A DNA stretch of 64,000 nucleotides. It comes from Sphagnum compactum. Its lineage: Eukaryota; Bryophyta; Sphagnopsida; Sphagnales. The notes under the pieces are model-generated. The model was not told where the DNA came from and ran no database searches. It saw only the letters and a program-made list of their open reading frames with translations. The position numbers and the translations under genes are program-made. The stretch is from assembly GCA_965153455.1 (NCBI GenBank), contig OZ234501.1:6138001-6202000 (forward strand). The letters run 5' to 3'. This document shows, piece by piece, positions 59,290-64,000 of the stretch (position 1 is the first letter of the stretch; each line of letters begins with the position of its first letter).

Positions 59290-60240
59290 TTAGAGTGGTA
59301 ATGGTTTAGCTTAAAAGTAAAACAATTTTGTCAAAAGATAGAATTTTAACTAAAAATATATATCAATTTTGCCAAAAGGTGGAGGTTTAGCCAGGAAATA
59401 AAAAAGTATTGGACCAAACGGTCAAAGTTTAATCAAGAAAAGATATTGGTTTTGCTAAAAGGTGGAAATTTAATTAAGAAATAAATAGGTTTTGTTTTAA
59501 GCTAGAAGTTTAGCTAGAAAATATATTGGTTTTATAAAAAAATAAAGGTTTAGTCAAGAAAAGATATTTATATTGCTAAGAAGTGGAGGTTTAACCAAGA
59601 AGTAAAAAGGTATTGTTGAAAGGTGGAAATTTAGTTTTAAAAACATATCAATTTTGTTGAGAGATAGGGGTTTAATTAGGAAAATGTAAAGGCAAGAAGT
59701 AATGGTTAAGCCAAAAAGTAGAAATTTAACAAAAAAAAATGTATTAATTTTGTTGAGACATAAGGGTTTACTGAGAAAAGGTAAAAGTTTTGCGGTCAAA
59801 TAATGGTTTAGCTAAGAATTTTTTTTAAAATTGTTGAAAGGTAAAAGTTTAGCCAAGAAAATATATTGAATTTGCCAAGAGGTAAAGGTTTACCTAAGAA
59901 ATAGAGAGATTTTGTTAAAAGATAAAAGTTTAAAGCTAGGAGGTAAAGAGGTTTGGCCAATAGCTAATGCTTAACCTAGAAGTTTTTAAAAAATTCCATG
60001 AAATTAACAGTTCGTTAGAAAAAGATAAAAATTTTGTTTAGAAAAAACAAAAGTTTTTTTTGAGAGGTAAATGTTTAACCAAGAAAAGATAGAGGTTTAG
60101 CCAAAAAATAAAGAGGTTTTCCAAGTGGTAGAAATTTAATCATAAAGAAATATAGGTTTTACCAAGAAGTAAATGTTTAACCAAGAAGAGATAAAGGCTT
60201 TTAATAAAGATTAAACGTTTAACCAATGAAAAGATAAAGG
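59290..60240. repeat. Long degenerate tandem-repeat field
   Basis: About 950 bp is built from loosely repeated phrases such as AGGTTTAGCCAAGAA, ATAAAGAGGTTTTG and CCAAAAGGTGGAAGTTTA, recurring every 40-60 bp with many substitutions and indels. It is purine-rich on the plus strand. No coding potential is conserved across units. Confidence 0.8.
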
Positions 60241-62319
60241 GTAGTTAGGTAAATAAGAAGGGGGGTCAATTGTTAATTGGTAGGTAGGGCCAAGATGTTG
60301 GTTAATAGGTTAGATAAGTCAACAAAATAGCTAGGTCAATAGGTTAACTAGGTGGGAAGGTAGTATGGAAGTCAAGGTTGATGAAAAATTGGCCCCCAAA
60401 ACAAGTTGATTAATTGAAGTTGGATGAAAGAATGTAGCCCATCCCATGAATAGAATAGCCAATAGGTGCATTGGTGGGTGCTGGTTAATTTTGGCCCTTA
60501 GGGAATGGCTTTTTAACACTGCTTTCATGTATTAGAAAGCAAGTAGGATTTGGGACATAAAGAGTCTATGATTAAACAAGGCTCAATTATGGGCCAATTA
60601 GTAGCCCAATCAAACAATGTTCATTCCTTTATATTAACCAATGTTGGGTAGTTATCATTAATCCACCAATTTTTGGGTTGGTTTTCAATTTGGTTTTCAA
60701 ATTGAAAATTGACTATTCTCATTTTGAGTGAGTTTTGACATTTTGAAAATCGACCAAATATTGAATAGATTCAAACTTGATACTTGTGAAGATTATCAAA
60801 TGAACCCTCAAGGTCAGTTATTATACTTTTATAGGTTTATAATTAAAGACCCAGATAATTATAATCGTTTACCCATTATCATTACAAGGTAAGATTTTTT
60901 TTCAATTGTAGAAAACATTAACCACTACATCACAACACTTTAATAAAGTTAAAATATGTCAATGGTTTTATTTTAAAACCATTAAAATGAATGAAAATTA
61001 AATAAAAATAGTCATATGTTTTATATGATTAAGTGTGACTTTATGGTTAACATTCAAGTCTATTTTGAAAAAATCTTGGGTTCAAAATGAAATCTTACCT
61101 ACTTGAAAACTAATTTGAAAATTAACAATTTTTATTTTGAAGATAATTTGAAAATTGACCAGGGTATAAAATTTTGAATTTTTGTTTTTTTCAAAAACCA
61201 AATTGATTTTTAAAAAGCTTTTAAGAGAATCAGAATCGAAAACTGTCTCAAAAATATGAAAATTGCCCAACATTAGTATTAACCATTGCTAATGTAATTT
61301 ATGTTGATGACCCATGTGCGAATTAGTTACCCAATTATTACTTTTGTTTTAAATCCATTTTTGTAATTTAATTGATTTTTTTTCATAAAAAATACTCAAA
61401 ATTCACTATCTTTCATACTTCAAGTCTAAAATTCTCCAAACAGTTCCATTAAATCTTTTTCATTGAGAGGCTTTTTGATAATATCAAGAATGCACACAAA
61501 TTCCCTTATATATATTTACTTTAATTGAATTTTCAGTGAAAATTTATTTAATATTCAATAACTTTTCCATCATATTTTGAAACATTATGAAACCCAATCA
61601 TTTTTACCTACACTCATTGAAAGCTTTCCAATATTAACAAAAATGCAACAAGAGTGCCATGGTTTGAAAGATTTCAACATGTAAAACAAACAAATAACCT
61701 TCATAAATAAATTAGGTCTTTTAAAAGTAAATGCCTTTTAACACCTATTAATTAGAAACACCATAAGGATTAAGATGTGACAACACATTACTGATGGCCC
61801 AATTTGGGCAATTTCATAACATGTGTGTAAAATATACACATTCAAAATGGGTTGCATTTAATTTTCGATTTCACTTTTGACGTTTAAGTTTTTGATTTTC
61901 ACAAAACTAATGTTATTGAGTCCAAATGTGATAAATTAGACCAAAAAATGTCTACTTAAAATCCCATTTTAAAATATAATAGTTTTCACGGGCACGAAAA
62001 CAACCAAATTTACAAGAATTCCTAAACCCAAATGAAAATAAGGGCAAATTTATTTTCGAATTTAGATTGTGAAACAAAACAAATAGAACAAGAACACGAC
62101 ACGTGTGAAACAAGAATCCAACAAGATTTTATTACAAAGAATAAATAAAAATAGAACATTATGACAAGAAACATACCCAAATTTGGTGTTAAATAAACCA
62201 ATTAAAGGTATGGGAATTTACCTTTATTTATACATATTAAACATTTAGTTCAAAAAAGTTTGTCAACTTGCAATGTACATGTGGCCCATGTTCACCCATA
62301 AGTGCCCATGTGCACCCAT
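60241..62319. other. AT-rich spacer, no gene recognised
   Basis: Includes GTTAGGTAGG-type low complexity near 60240-60360. No gene or clear element was identified. Confidence 0.5.
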
Positions 62320-62530
62320 GTGTGAACTATGAATGAACTAAGACTCAAATAAGAATGAATTAAAATTCAACTAAAAGTGAACTAAGAGTTAATTAAAAGT
62401 GAACTAGAAATAAATTAAAAGTTAATTAAAAATGAACTAAAAGTTAAACTAAAATGAATTAAAAATGAATTAGAAGTGAACTAAAAGTTAATTAAAAATA
62501 AATTAAAACTAAACTAAAAGTTAAATATAA
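62320..62530. repeat. Degenerate 10-12 bp repeat (GAACTAAAAGT / GAATTAAAAAT)
   Basis: Around 18 short units of the type [GA]A[AT][CT]TAAAA[GA]T[TG]A in tandem on the plus strand. Confidence 0.85.
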
Positions 62531-62985
62531 ATTCATTACAAGTCATGGATGAACATTCAAATGAATGAATTCCATGGCATTGACATCCATGACAATAGGT
62601 TTTTACATAACACAAGACAATAGATTGGAAAACAATTCATGTTTCATTTTGAAAACATCTATGCTTCCAATGGGTTTATCGTAAGTTGAATATAAAATTT
62701 GAAAAACTTTAGGGTATAAAAGTAGGTAAGAAATATGTTTATAATTGAATATTTTTCTTAAACCTAACTTAAACCTAACCAATATATATGCAATATTCAT
62801 GCATCTTAGAGGTCGAATTTCACACATTTGCACACCACAAAATTGATTAGAAGCTCTTTGGTGGGTGGTAGAATTAATAATTTCATAATAATTTGTGAAA
62901 AGCTCATTAATTTTGTTGTTATTATAAATTTAACCCAAGTAATTTACCTTGTAGATTTAACATAATTTTACTTGGGTTTTAATTG
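62531..62985. other. AT-rich spacer
   Basis: No gene recognised. Confidence 0.5.
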
Positions 62986-63059
62986 GCATGGGTTTGGATA
63001 GGAATGGGGGAATGTTCATTTGATGTTGTTTGGTTTGCAACAAATCAAGGCTTATGAAA

Positions 63060-64000
63060 CGCAAGCAAAGAGGTTTTTTCAATCACAAGTGCTGATGTTA
63101 GCATTGAATATATAAATGATTTTTTTGGGCCTAGGATGAACAAGAATGGGTGGAAATACAATGATGGCCCTGATCCAAAGATAACAAAGAAATTGTCGAT
63201 ATCTATTGTAGGGTTATTGGGAAGGATAAGGTCATGAACAAGTAATTGATAGTCACATTTGCTAAAGTAGTTGTTGCAAAATTGAAAAGCACACCCATCA
63301 ATTGGGCGGCCTTTGGTGCTCATACTATGCAACAACAAATCATGTTGGAAAAAACCCAAAGCAACAGGCAACAAAAGTCAAGGCAAATGGAATTGATAAA
63401 ACAACTTTAATTAAGCCAAAGGGAAGACCATTCTCACCCAACTTTTTGTTGAGTGATTCTCAAATAAAAGAGTGCATGAACCCTATCACATTAGGTCCAA
63501 TCAAAGGAGAGAAGAAAAAACCCTTTTCAAGTTCCCAAGTGTAGTTAGGGTCAAAATGTAAACCCCCACTTCCAACATCACGCTAACATGTGTGGTCTGT
63601 ATTAGAGGTAGATGTAATCAAAGATCTCTTACAGTTCAAGAAAGAGTTTTTACAATACATGAGAATGAAGGTTGAGAAATTGAAGTTTGACAAAGAAGAT
63701 TTGCTAGGGGAGTTTAGACTAACTAAATATGTAATACATGATATGCAAGTGATGCATGCGTAAGCTTCTTGAGACCTAGAGTTGTGTGATTCACAAATTT
63801 GTGCCTTAGAGTCCAATGCAAAGGTTCAAGAAGAGAGGAAATCAAATTTGAAGCTTAAGTTAGAAGGACTTTCAATGTTTGGAGAAGATCAATCCTAGAG
63901 AAAAGTTTTGGAGAAAGAAATGGTAGATTGTCATGTTTTATATAAACAAGTTCAATAAACTCAGTGATGCAAGATTTGACAGATAGATGGAATTCAAGAA
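63060..64000 (+). pseudogene. Possible decayed coding sequence at the right edge
   Basis: Plus-strand sequence reads as charged, helix-like protein in places. One piece is near 63590-63770 (Lys/Glu/Phe-rich, for example VEKLKFDKEDLLGEFRLTKY) and continues in the same frame past stops to about 63955. An open frame of 80 codons lies at 63302-63544. Frames differ and stops interrupt them, and no family was recognised. It could be a degraded transposon or gene running off the window, or chance. Confidence 0.25.

Overview
The window is nuclear DNA from a land plant. The evidence is GT-AG introns of about 80-500 bp, interstitial TTTAGGG/CCCTAAA telomere-type motifs, an eL24 gene with an upstream telo-box, a UBP12/UBP13-type ubiquitin protease, and a WRC zinc-finger protein (WRC is a plant domain). 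AT-rich gene-free spacers full of microsatellites and a Penelope-like retroelement fragment would fit a bryophyte or other non-seed plant. That narrower placement is inference only.

Layout. 1-17.8 kb: AT-rich spacer with microsatellites, a few short tandem repeats, a hairpin and one MITE-like element. No gene was recognised there. 17.8-24.7 kb: a plus-strand gene for a HARE-HTH + WRC nuclear protein, then a stretch without a defensible gene, then an intronless minus-strand eL24 gene. 26.3-39.1 kb: a complete 32-exon plus-strand ubiquitin-specific protease (UBP12/13, USP7 type), with a 5'-truncated Penelope-like element in intron 4. 40.1-41.3 kb: a decayed gene related to trihelix/Myb-SANT proteins. 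41.3-47.7 kb: spacer containing a repeated T-rich unit, a 57-58 bp minisatellite and GGATGGATGACG-type arrays. 47.7-50.9 kb: a plus-strand gene for a secreted-looking protein with two tandem alpha/beta-hydrolase domains, the first lacking its nucleophile. 52.0-57.3 kb: a complete 17-exon minus-strand plastid-type phosphoglucomutase/phosphomannomutase-like gene, convergent with the hydrolase gene. 58.1-64 kb: microsatellites, a long degenerate tandem-repeat field and a decayed coding remnant at the right edge.

The genes are unrelated single-copy-type plant genes (translation, ubiquitin signalling, hexose-phosphate metabolism, a probable regulator, a probable secreted hydrolase). They do not form a pathway cluster. 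Three gene models (protease, mutase, hydrolase) were built exon by exon: every junction is GT-AG, reading phase is kept throughout, and predicted lengths are 1117, 597 and 537 residues. The items most worth a second look are the two-domain hydrolase, the retroelement whose target-site duplication kept a splice acceptor, and a near-perfect 42-bp-stem hairpin in a protease intron.
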